A stretch of 42,953 nt of DNA from JBJXDT01 sp046153505 (GTDB lineage Bacteria > Pseudomonadota > Gammaproteobacteria > Burkholderiales > Methylophilaceae): positions 1-42,953 of the forward strand of contig JBJXDT010000019.1 in assembly GCA_046153505.1 (NCBI GenBank), in the 5' to 3' direction. A program made the translations under genes and the position numbers. Of the stretch, positions 24,803-31,580 are shown one piece after another (the first letter of the stretch is position 1; each line of letters starts with the position of its first letter). The notes under the pieces are model-generated. The model had not been told where the DNA came from and did not search any database. It saw only the letters and a list, made by a program, of their open reading frames with translations.

Positions 24803-24830
24803 AAAAAAGCTGGCCGTAGCCAGCTTTTTT
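24803..24830. terminator. Bidirectional intrinsic terminator
   Basis: aaaaaagctggc (24803-24814) pairs perfectly with gccagctttttt (24819-24830) around a 4-nt loop. It serves the unknown gene ending at 24786 and the convergent SRPBCC gene. Confidence 0.93.
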
Positions 24831-24842
24831 AGTCTAATTAAG

Positions 24843-25346
24843 TTACATCGTTTCTAATATTTTTTTCAAATTACCCAAACCACCATCAAACACGCCATTT
24901 ATAGTGTCTTCTGCGGTTTTATCGTCTGAGCCTGCCTTGGCTTTAAAATGTGCTGTCCAAGAAACGATACTTTTACCCTTGCCCGCTGCTTTCACTGTAA
25001 GGGTTGCGCTATAGGCATCTACAGGCAATACGCTTTCTGTAATGATGTAACTCATGGTTCTTTTTTTCGCGCTGTAAGCTGTTAGCGTTTCGTTAATTTT
25101 GCCGCCATCTTGCAGGGTTAACAAACGCTTTGTACCTTTTTCATTATTTGTGCCTTCAACAATTTCGGTTTTGGCAACTGCTGGATGCCATGCGCCTAAA
25201 TCACCAAAATCTGCAATTTTTGTCCACACTTTATCAGCCGAAGCATTAATTTTTACTGATTTTTTGACATGAATTTCATGATTCGCCATTGCCTGACCAG
25301 TAAAACCTAAAACTAATACAGATAACAACAATAATAATTTTTTCAT
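24843..25346 (-). CDS. Secreted SRPBCC (polyketide cyclase/START-like) family protein
   Basis: A 167-aa protein with a clear signal peptide (MKKLLLLLSVLVLGFTGQAMA, cleaved near 21). The mature part is one SRPBCC domain: KKSVKINASADKVWTKIADFGDLGAWHPAV is the typical first strand and helix, and the fold ends with a long helix. The fold binds hydrophobic ligands; here the site would be periplasmic. AGGAG precedes the ATG at 7 nt. Divergent from the TetR gene, with a palindrome between, so it is probably its regulatory target. Confidence 0.85.
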   Translation of the reverse strand: MKKLLLLLSVLVLGFTGQAMANHEIHVKKSVKINASADKVWTKIADFGDLGAWHPAVAKTEIVEGTNNEKGTKRLLTLQDGGKINETLTAYSAKKRTMSYIITESVLPVDAYSATLTVKAAGKGKSIVSWTAHFKAKAGSDDKTAEDTINGVFDGGLGNLKKILETM

Positions 25347-25394
25347 TTGCGGCTCCTAAACGTTGATATAGAGTAACTGAATCAAGATATTTAA

Positions 25395-25410
25395 TATACA
25401 GTTCTGTATA
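25395..25410. promoter_or_regulatory. Palindromic operator O1 between SRPBCC and TetR genes
   Basis: tatacag (25395-25401) and ctgtata (25404-25410) are perfect inverse copies around tt. The site lies 49 bp before the SRPBCC start. Size and symmetry fit a TetR-family dimer. Confidence 0.6.
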
Positions 25411-25532
25411 ATTTATTCCTTTTTTTAAGAAAAGTAAACATCTATTTAATTATTTATTAATGATTTATTTTAAATTTATTGGTAAAAATATTACTTATTA
25501 GTATACTTGTTTTCATATGACAATTCCCATGC

Positions 25533-25547
25533 TATACTGACCTGTAT
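25533..25547 (+). promoter_or_regulatory. Extended -10 promoter and second operator-like site O2 at the TetR start
   Basis: TGcTATACT gives an extended -10 element (25533-25538 for the hexamer). Transcription would start at about 25545, on the ATG at 25546. The stretch atactgacctgtat (25534-25547) matches O1 at 11 of 14 positions (atacagttctgtat). Binding there would block the promoter, giving autorepression. Confidence 0.5.
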
Positions 25548-26109
25548 GAGTAGTCTAAAAGATAAAATTTTAGAAACCGCAACCGATCTCTTTCAAACGA
25601 GAGGCATTAACTCGACTGGGGTAGACACCATTGTGGCTGTGGCAGGCACGACTAAAATGACGCTTTACAAATACTTTGACTCTAAAGAAACCTTGATTTT
25701 AGAAGTGCTGAATAAGAGTCAGCAAGATTTTCAAGATTGGCTAGACGACAAGCTAAATAGTAGCAGCAAAAAACCAGCTGATAAAATTCAAAAGCTTTTT
25801 GACTTTATAGAAGAATGGGTAAGTTCTCCCAATTTTGTTGGCATGGGATTTATTAAGGCTTCTGCAGAGTTTCCTAACGAAGAAAATCCGATTCATCAGC
25901 TGTCATCCAAACAATCACGCGAATTTAGGCAATATATTGCGAAGCTTGCAGCAGAAGCAACGATTAAAGATGCTGATGGCTTAGCTTTACAGCTTTCATT
26001 GTTGTTTGAAGGCGCAGTGCAGGCAGAACAGATGAAACGTGGCTCTGGTGCAATGAAATACGCTAAAAAAGCCGCAAAAATTCTGATTGACGGTGCCAGC
26101 AAAATTTAA
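25546..26109 (+). CDS. TetR/AcrR-family transcriptional regulator
   Basis: A 187-aa repressor. The N-terminal helix-turn-helix (about residues 5-50) reads ILETATDLFQTRGINSTGVDTIV through TKMTLYKYFDSKETL, a classic TetR pattern. The C-terminal helical ligand domain is of unknown specificity. ATG 25546 is chosen over a start 39 nt upstream, which would give an atypical N-terminal extension and lie ahead of the promoter. It likely represses itself and the divergent SRPBCC gene. Confidence 0.9.
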   Translation: MSSLKDKILETATDLFQTRGINSTGVDTIVAVAGTTKMTLYKYFDSKETLILEVLNKSQQDFQDWLDDKLNSSSKKPADKIQKLFDFIEEWVSSPNFVGMGFIKASAEFPNEENPIHQLSSKQSREFRQYIAKLAAEATIKDADGLALQLSLLFEGAVQAEQMKRGSGAMKYAKKAAKILIDGASKI

Positions 26110-26183
26110 AACCAACACGCTTTAGCTTGCCTTCTTCACACTTTCGACAAGATAATATCGTTTTAATTTAAGACGACTATTAT

Positions 26184-27137
26184 ATGCACACGCTTATCTG
26201 CGGCTCACTTGCTTTTGACACCATCATGGTTTTTCAAGACCAGTTCAAAAATCATATTCTACCTGACCAGATTCACAAACTCAGCGTGGCTTTTTATGTG
26301 CCAGAAATGCGCAGAGAGTTTGGCGGCACGGCAGGTAATATTGCTTATAATCTGCAGCTTTTAGAAGGCAAACCACTCATCATGGCAACCGTCGGCGAGG
26401 ATTTTACGACTTATACAAAATGGCTAAAGTACAATAATCTAGACACCACTCATATTAAAGAAATTCCCAATAGCTTTACTGCGCAGGCATATATCACCAC
26501 CGATATGGACGACAATCAAATCACTGCATTTCATCCGGGCGCGATGGTTGAATCTCACCAAAACAGCGTTAAAAATGCACAAAATATTAGCTTAGCGATT
26601 ATTGCACCAGATGGCCGAGATGGCATGTTTCAGCATGCGCGCGAATGCTTTGAAGCAGGCATTCCGATGATGTTTGACCCAGGCCAAGGGTTACCCATGT
26701 TTAACGGCGAGGAGCTTTTGCATTTTATCGAGATGGCGACTTACTTAGCCGTAAACGACTACGAAGCGCAAGTGCTACAAGATAAAACAGGCTTAACGCT
26801 TGAACAAATCGCCAATAAAGTTAAAGCGCTCATTGTCACCTTGGGTGGAAGCGGTTCTCATATTTATGCAGATGGTCAACGTTTCGAGATTCCATGCGTT
26901 AAAGCCGATAAACTGGTAGACCCAACGGGTTGCGGCGATGCGTATCGTGCAGGATTGCTATATGGTATTGCACAAGATTGGGATTGGCCAACTTGCGGCA
27001 GATTGGCATCCACTATGGGTGCGATCAAAATTGCAAGTCGCGGTGGTCAAAATCACAAACCAACGCGCGAAGAAATTGAGAACGTTTATGCCAAAGCGCT
27101 GGTCGAACAAAGTGTTAAGCAAGAAAATTTAACTTAG
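26184..27137 (+). CDS. PfkB-family carbohydrate kinase, adenosine kinase-like
   Basis: A 317-aa cytoplasmic kinase. It opens with GSLAFDTIMVF and has GGTAGNIAYNLQLL, the substrate-binding Gly-Gly motif, near residue 50. The ATP and catalytic signature DPTGCGDAYRAGLLYG lies near residue 250, with Asp in GCGD as the base. Closest recalled annotation in betaproteobacteria is adenosine kinase, making AMP from adenosine; another sugar or nucleoside is possible. It precedes the lipoprotein gene by 11 nt. Confidence 0.85.
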   Translation: MHTLICGSLAFDTIMVFQDQFKNHILPDQIHKLSVAFYVPEMRREFGGTAGNIAYNLQLLEGKPLIMATVGEDFTTYTKWLKYNNLDTTHIKEIPNSFTAQAYITTDMDDNQITAFHPGAMVESHQNSVKNAQNISLAIIAPDGRDGMFQHARECFEAGIPMMFDPGQGLPMFNGEELLHFIEMATYLAVNDYEAQVLQDKTGLTLEQIANKVKALIVTLGGSGSHIYADGQRFEIPCVKADKLVDPTGCGDAYRAGLLYGIAQDWDWPTCGRLASTMGAIKIASRGGQNHKPTREEIENVYAKALVEQSVKQENLT

Positions 27138-27148
27138 AGGGAAACAAC

Positions 27149-27601
27149 ATGAGATTATCAAACTTACTTTTGGTAGCAACACTATCAGTATTATTGGCCG
27201 CGTGTGCCAGCTCAAATTCTGGCAGTGTGTATAGTCGCGAAGATGCGCGTAAAGTGCAAACCGTAAAAACTGGCGTAGTTGAAAGCGTTCGCTCTGTTAA
27301 GCTAGAAGGAACTAAAACCCCTATCGGCACAGCGGCAGGCGCTGTAGTGGGCGGTGTGGCAGGCGGGTCGATAGGACATGGTGCGGGCAGCACAATCGCA
27401 GCAGTCGTCGGTGCAGTTGCTGGTGGCATTGCAGGCTCTGCTATCGAAGAAGGTGTAACACGCAAAGATGCACTTGAAATCACCGTCAAATTGGATGGCG
27501 GCGCCATGATTGCTATCGTGCAAGAAGCTGATGAACAGTTTCATCCTGGCGAAAAAGTGCGCATCGTAGAAGGTGGCGACACCTCACGTGTTACGCATTA
27601 A
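27149..27601 (+). CDS. Outer-membrane lipoprotein with glycine-zipper domain (SlyB/PcP-like)
   Basis: A 150-aa lipoprotein. The signal peptide ends in the lipobox LLAAC with acylated Cys19. A glycine-zipper membrane hairpin (about residues 55-100: GTAAGAVVGGVAGGSIG and AAVVGAVAGGIAGS) is followed by a small beta domain (ITVKLDGGAMIAIVQ, FHPGEKVRIV). This is the SlyB/PcP family, which supports outer-membrane integrity. GAGG lies ahead of the ATG. Read-through from here would reach olsB, since I find no terminator in 27602-27660. Confidence 0.88.
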   Translation: MRLSNLLLVATLSVLLAACASSNSGSVYSREDARKVQTVKTGVVESVRSVKLEGTKTPIGTAAGAVVGGVAGGSIGHGAGSTIAAVVGAVAGGIAGSAIEEGVTRKDALEITVKLDGGAMIAIVQEADEQFHPGEKVRIVEGGDTSRVTH

Positions 27602-27623
27602 AAATTGCTTACGTTTCACCTAA

Positions 27624-27668
27624 TTGTCATTTAATTATCATATAACTTTCATTTAAGCCCCATATCAT
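27624..27668 (+). promoter_or_regulatory. Pho box (three repeats) and -10 element before olsB
   Basis: Three 11-bp units occur in tandem: TTGTCAT+ttaa (27624), TTATCAT+ataa (27635) and CTTTCAT+ttaa (27646). The consensus half-site is CTGTCAT plus four AT pairs. TATCAT (27663-27668) lies exactly 10 nt after the third heptamer, the spacing of PhoB-activated promoters. No good -35 is present, as expected for activation by PhoB. Start of transcription is predicted near 27675. Confidence 0.75.
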
Positions 27669-27695
27669 CTCCCAAATAGTTAGGGAGATGATATG
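27661..27695. promoter_or_regulatory. 13-bp perfect palindrome hiding the olsB ribosome site and start codon
   Basis: catatcatctccc (27661-27673) is the exact inverse of gggagatgatatg (27683-27695), with a 9-nt loop. The right arm contains the Shine-Dalgarno GGGAG and the ATG of olsB; the left arm contains the -10 element. In RNA started upstream, the hairpin would sequester translation initiation. RNA from the Pho promoter would lack the left arm. Confidence 0.7.
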
Positions 27696-28445
27696 TTTAA
27701 TAGAGAATTAAGTCAGTCAAAAAAAGCGCAAAATCAGCCACAGTTATATCTGTCGATTGCGCGGAACTCCACGGAAGTAGCCGAGGCACAACGTTTACGC
27801 TATAAAGTATTTGCAGAAGAAATGGGTGCAGAACTGAGCGGTAGCGATGGTTTAGATGTTGATGGATTTGACGCGTACTGCGATCATCTGTTGGTGCGCG
27901 AAAGCAATACACACCAAGTCATTGGCACTTACCGCATTTTAAGCCCGCATAAAGCAAATGAGGCAGGTGGTTATTACTCTGCAGGCGAGTTCGATTTAAG
28001 CCGCATTAGCCATTTATTCGAACGTACAGTTGAAGTTGGTCGTGCCTGCGTTCACCAAGATTACCGTAGCGGCGGCACAATCACCATGCTGTGGGCTGGT
28101 CTTGCCAAATACATGCAAAAACACCATTACGAATATATGATTGGTTGCGCTAGCGTACCAATGATAGACGGTGGCCATGCGGCCGCATCTTTGTACAACA
28201 AGCTTAAAGATGACCACTTAACACCGAATGAGTATCGTGTTTTTCCTCATAATCCCTTGCCGATTGATGCGCTTAACAAAGACTTGCAAGTGACCTGCCC
28301 GCCACTCATTAAAGGCTATTTACGACTTGGCGCAGAAATCTGTGGCGAGCCTGCATGGGATAGTTATTTCAATACCGCTGACATGTTAGTAATGCTATCA
28401 TTATCGAAAATTAACCCTCGATATGCGATGCATTTTTTAAAATAA
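27693..28445 (+). CDS. olsB: L-ornithine N-alpha-acyltransferase OlsB (GNAT, hemolysin-like)
   Basis: Transfers a 3-hydroxyacyl chain from ACP to ornithine, giving lyso-ornithine lipid. The 250-aa GNAT-type protein has the family features: SIARNSTEVAEAQRLRYKVFAEEMGA at the N-terminus, CDHLLVRE, VIGTYRIL, and the core ERTVEVGRACVHQDYRSGGTITMLWAGLAKY. The PlsC-type acyltransferase immediately downstream is the expected OlsA partner. Pho box and hairpin precede it. An alternative is the closely related exosortase-associated acyltransferase group, which is less likely without PEP-CTERM genes nearby. Confidence 0.83.
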   Translation: MFNRELSQSKKAQNQPQLYLSIARNSTEVAEAQRLRYKVFAEEMGAELSGSDGLDVDGFDAYCDHLLVRESNTHQVIGTYRILSPHKANEAGGYYSAGEFDLSRISHLFERTVEVGRACVHQDYRSGGTITMLWAGLAKYMQKHHYEYMIGCASVPMIDGGHAAASLYNKLKDDHLTPNEYRVFPHNPLPIDALNKDLQVTCPPLIKGYLRLGAEICGEPAWDSYFNTADMLVMLSLSKINPRYAMHFLK

Positions 28446-28448
28446 CAT

Positions 28449-29198
28449 TTGCTCAAAACCAACACCCTTACACGCGCGTATCGCATTACGCGCGTTTTTC
28501 TGCACACTTTGATTGGCTTAATCATCGCAGCTTTTTTATGGCCATTTTTAAATTCAATCAAAAAAAATAGAGTGACTAAATGGTGGTGCAAGGCTTTACT
28601 TAAGTGCTTTCACATCCAAATTATTGTGCATGGCGATGTGCCAAATTCAAATATTCGCAGTACGATGTTTGTGGCAAACCATATTTCCTGGGTAGACATT
28701 CATGCCATTAATAGTGTCATCCCACTTAGATTCATCGCAAAATCTGAAGTGAGTAGCTGGCCTGTATTTGGTTATTTAGTGAGAAAATCAGGCACTTTAT
28801 TCATTGACAGATCAAAACGTAAAGATGCCGCACGCATCGTTGTGCTAGCCAAGCAAAGTTTGCAAAACGGTGATAATGTTGGGTTTTTTCCCGAAGGCAC
28901 TACCTCGGAAGGCGTATCAATATTACCTTTCAAGAGCAGTATTGTACAAGCTGCCATTGACGCGGAAGCGACTATTTGTCCGATTGCCCTTCGCTATCCA
29001 CAACCCGACAAAAGCGCCAACACGCAAATGGCTTATGCAGGAGAAACTACGATGGGGGAATCTATGCTCAATATCCTCAAGCAAAAAAATCCAGTGGTTG
29101 AGCTACATTTTTTAGCGCCTATGCCAGCACTGCACGCCAATAGGCATGGGCTTACCGAGGCAGCTTTTATAGCAATTTCAAAACAGTTAAATCTTTAA
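28449..29198 (+). CDS. olsA: Lyso-ornithine lipid O-acyltransferase OlsA (PlsC family)
   Basis: Adds the second acyl chain to lyso-ornithine lipid; the same family makes phosphatidic acid. 249 aa with an N-terminal membrane helix (about 15-35), NHISWVD (the H(X4)D catalytic motif) near residue 77, and FPEGTTS near 147. The start seems to be TTG, 3 nt after olsB, without a Shine-Dalgarno; no ATG occurs before the catalytic motif region, so coupled translation is likely. Its start region holds a terminator-like hairpin. The 3' end overlaps the convergent apaH by 12 bp. Confidence 0.82.
   Translation: MLKTNTLTRAYRITRVFLHTLIGLIIAAFLWPFLNSIKKNRVTKWWCKALLKCFHIQIIVHGDVPNSNIRSTMFVANHISWVDIHAINSVIPLRFIAKSEVSSWPVFGYLVRKSGTLFIDRSKRKDAARIVVLAKQSLQNGDNVGFFPEGTTSEGVSILPFKSSIVQAAIDAEATICPIALRYPQPDKSANTQMAYAGETTMGESMLNILKQKNPVVELHFLAPMPALHANRHGLTEAAFIAISKQLNL
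28472..28499 (+). terminator. Terminator-like hairpin inside the start of olsA
   Basis: acgcgcgta (28472-28480) pairs with tacgcgcgt (28487-28495) over a 6-nt loop, followed by T's through 28499. The GC-rich stem plus U-run looks like an intrinsic terminator, but it lies in codons 8-17 of olsA. It may attenuate olsA relative to olsB. Confidence 0.45.
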
Positions 29199-30011
29199 AG
29201 GGTTGTCTTTTAAATCTGCATTCACTTGAAATATAGCTTTATTTTCCAAGCACATCGCAGTGAGTTTTCCACCCCACAGGCAGCCTGTATCAAGCGCATG
29301 TATATTGGCACGTTGCTGTAAACCAAGCGCAGACCAGTGCCCGCAAACTATATTTGTATCCATTGATTGACGCGTAGGTATATCAAACCATGGTAAATAG
29401 CCGCTTGGAATATCTTGTAATTCCCCTTTAAAATCATACTCCATCTCACCTTCATGGGTACAAATTCGCATGCGCGTCATGGCGTTGGTTATCACTCGCA
29501 GACGCTCTATTCCAGACAATTTGTCATGCCAAACATTAGGGAGATTGCCATACATATTCATCAAGAAATCTATATAGTTTCTGCCTTGCAGGGCAGTTTC
29601 AACTTCACGCGCATACACTAACGCTTCTTTGACTGACCATTGCGGCAGCAGACCCGCATGCACCATTGTGTACTCATCATTAGAAACAATCAAAGGTTGA
29701 TATCGTAACCAAGTCAGTAGCATCTCTTTGTCAGGCGCGTTTATTAATGTTTGCAGCGTATCACTTCGGTGCGCTTGACGCGCGCCATGCGCCACTGCAA
29801 GCGCATGCAAATCGTGGTTTCCTAAAACAGTTTTAATATTTTCTTGATGCTGGTAGCACCAGCGCAACACCTCAAGCGAGCCACTCCCGCGATTGATAAT
29901 ATCGCCCACAAGCCACATTGAATCATGTTTTGGATTAAATTGAATGCGCGCTAACAGCGCTTGAAATGCGTGATAACAGCCCTGAATATCGCCAATTGCA
30001 TAGGTCGCCAT
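29187..30011 (-). CDS. apaH: Symmetrical bis(5'-nucleosyl)-tetraphosphatase ApaH
   Basis: Cleaves Ap4A to two ADP, and can remove Np4 caps from RNA. A 274-aa metallophosphatase with GDIQGC (residues 7-12), GDIINRG (about 36-42), GNHDLH (about 64-69), a later MVHAG and CGHWSALG. The length matches the family. It follows the cytochrome c5 gene by 16 nt on the same strand. It overlaps the end of olsA. Confidence 0.96.
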   Translation of the reverse strand: MATYAIGDIQGCYHAFQALLARIQFNPKHDSMWLVGDIINRGSGSLEVLRWCYQHQENIKTVLGNHDLHALAVAHGARQAHRSDTLQTLINAPDKEMLLTWLRYQPLIVSNDEYTMVHAGLLPQWSVKEALVYAREVETALQGRNYIDFLMNMYGNLPNVWHDKLSGIERLRVITNAMTRMRICTHEGEMEYDFKGELQDIPSGYLPWFDIPTRQSMDTNIVCGHWSALGLQQRANIHALDTGCLWGGKLTAMCLENKAIFQVNADLKDNPLKI

Positions 30012-30027
30012 TAGGCAAAAAAGTAGA

Positions 30028-30525
30028 TTATTTTGCTACAGCAGGGTTATCAGCAACAGGTTTGGGAGCAGTGAAATGCGCACCCGACTCATTCGCCATA
30101 TAAGCTACTGCCTCAGCAATTTCGTTATCACTCAAATCAGGATTACCACCACGCGCTGGCATCATTCTGATACCTTCGGAAGCATGTTTAATTAAGGTAG
30201 GATAGCCTTGCGAGATACGAGGCCCCCAAGCTGATTTGTCACCAATTTTTGGAGAGCCCATCGCGCCTGAAACGTGGCATGCAGCACAAACACCTTTCAC
30301 CACTTCCTCGCCACTTTTGTCCACATGCGGACCAGTGTCTTTGCTGACTTCAACCACCGCTAGCGGCTTAATGCGTGTTTCAACTTCAGCCGCAGTGCCT
30401 TGAGCCGGCTCAGGTTCTTTAATGAGTGTGTAAATCACAAAAATTGGTGCGACTACACCACCTAATATTGCTAAGTATTTGGTAAAAGCGCCTATGGTAG
30501 ATGAAGTATGTGGTTGATCGCTCAT
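30028..30525 (-). CDS. Membrane-anchored cytochrome c5-family monoheme protein
   Basis: A 165-aa periplasmic electron carrier held by an N-terminal membrane helix (about residues 17-35). One heme site CAACH (Cys80, Cys83, His84) is present. The distal methionine lies in IRMMPARGG, typical of cytochrome c5. A proline/alanine-rich linker and tail flank the domain. The likely role is donating electrons to the terminal oxidase encoded at the right end of the window. No Shine-Dalgarno precedes the ATG; TATAAT on the minus strand (30561-30566) may be its -10. Confidence 0.9.
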   Translation of the reverse strand: MSDQPHTSSTIGAFTKYLAILGGVVAPIFVIYTLIKEPEPAQGTAAEVETRIKPLAVVEVSKDTGPHVDKSGEEVVKGVCAACHVSGAMGSPKIGDKSAWGPRISQGYPTLIKHASEGIRMMPARGGNPDLSDNEIAEAVAYMANESGAHFTAPKPVADNPAVAK

Positions 30526-30588
30526 GATATTGGTAATCCAAAGTTGATGACGTTGCAGTTATTATACAAGCACAAACCAACAAGCAAA

Positions 30589-30617
30589 AGGACAAGCTTC
30601 AACCCATTTGTTATAAT
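30589..30617 (+). promoter_or_regulatory. Promoter of tRNA-Arg
   Basis: AGGACA (30589-30594), a 17-bp spacer and a perfect TATAAT (30612-30617) precede the tRNA by 21 bp. Confidence 0.75.
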
Positions 30618-30638
30618 CCGCGCACTTACATCATTTAT

Positions 30639-30715
30639 GCGCCCGTAGCTCAGCTGGATAGAGTGTTGGTTTCCGAAGCCAAAGGTCGTGGGTTCGACTC
30701 CCGCCGGGCGCGCCA
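30639..30715 (+). tRNA. tRNA-Arg (CCG)
   Basis: A 77-nt cloverleaf with encoded CCA. Acceptor GCGCCCG/CGGGCGC is perfectly paired, the anticodon stem TTGGT and loop TTCCGAA give anticodon CCG, and the T stem is GTGGG/CCCGC. A weak taagtta/taactta hairpin follows at about 30737. I see no gene in 30716-30878 and no repeat of the tRNA 3' end. Confidence 0.96.
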
Positions 30716-30878
30716 TATTATTTAATATATTTAATAAGTTATGTTTTTTAACTTACTCAAAATCTCTGAGACACATCTGGGTGACTGGAAACTAGCATTA
30801 AATAGGTTTAGTATTCTGTTTGAGGTGGTAATTCTAAAAGTTTGATTCTCTAATATTTACAGAAACTCAAGGCATTCC

Positions 30879-31460
30879 ATACACACTTTCCAAAAACTGA
30901 TTGCTGAAGTCCATGCTTGCACGCTTTGCAAAGCACACTTACCACTTGGCCCGCTACCAATTGTGCAATTAAATAGCTCTGCTCGCATACTCATCGCGGG
31001 CCAAGCGCCCGGCAGAAAAGTGCACGAAACTGGCCTGCCGTTTAACGATGCGAGTGGCGATAGACTTCGTAATTGGTTGGGGATTTCTCGTGAAACGTTT
31101 TATGACGCTACGCAAATTGCCATTTTACCAATGGGCTTTTGCTATCCTGGCACTGGAAAATCAGGCGATTTTCCACCACGGCCCGAGTGTGCATTAGCTT
31201 GGAGAGCGCCATTACTTAAACATTTAAAAAATTTGCAGCTTACACTTGTAATTGGTCAATATGCGATCGCGTATCACCTACCCAATGAAAAAACGTCACT
31301 CACTGAGACGGTGCAAGGATGGCGTAAGCATTGGCCTAATATAGTACCTTTACCCCATCCTAGCCCGCGCAATAACATTTGGCTTAAACGCAATGCTTGG
31401 TTTGAGACAGAACTATTGCCAGAATTAAAACATCGAGTAACTGAAGTGTTTCTAAATTAA
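30879..31460 (+). CDS. Family 4/5-type uracil-DNA glycosylase with 4Fe-4S cluster; non-canonical or lost start
   Basis: Removes uracil from DNA. The active-site motif GQAPGRKVHETGLPFNDASGDRLR and the C-terminal motif LPHPSPRNN are intact. A start at GTG 30963 would exclude the conserved segment ACTLCKAHLPLGP with two cluster cysteines (codons 14 and 17); the other two lie in GFCYPG and RPECA. The frame is open from 30846 but has no ATG, GTG or TTG before 30963. AAGG at 30869-30872 points to ATA 30879 as the start, either a rare start codon or a mutated ATG. Length would be 193 aa. Confidence 0.75.
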   Translation: MHTFQKLIAEVHACTLCKAHLPLGPLPIVQLNSSARILIAGQAPGRKVHETGLPFNDASGDRLRNWLGISRETFYDATQIAILPMGFCYPGTGKSGDFPPRPECALAWRAPLLKHLKNLQLTLVIGQYAIAYHLPNEKTSLTETVQGWRKHWPNIVPLPHPSPRNNIWLKRNAWFETELLPELKHRVTEVFLN

Positions 31461-31513
31461 ACATGCGTTATACCAATAAAATGAGGCACCGCTTTTTGGT
31501 AAAGAGTTAGATG

Positions 31514-31550
31514 AAACAGGCGCAATGCACAACTGTCATGTCGCCTGTTT
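31514..31550. terminator. Inverted repeat between convergent UDG and SDR genes
   Basis: aaacaggcg (31514-31522) pairs with cgcctgttt (31542-31550) over a 19-nt loop that can pair further. Short A and T runs flank it on either side. It probably ends transcription in both directions. Confidence 0.55.
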
Positions 31551-31580
31551 AAAGCTTTATAAAGTAATAAGCTACTCTGA

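Noticed and set aside
27115..27507. 130-codon Pro/Ala/Thr-rich ORF antisense to the lipoprotein gene
   Set aside because: Its composition is the mirror of the glycine zipper; the lipoprotein has lipobox, ribosome site and domain.
30522..30716. Minus-strand ORF beginning MARPAGVEPTTFGFG
   Set aside because: This is the antisense of tRNA-Arg, a well-known spurious translation.
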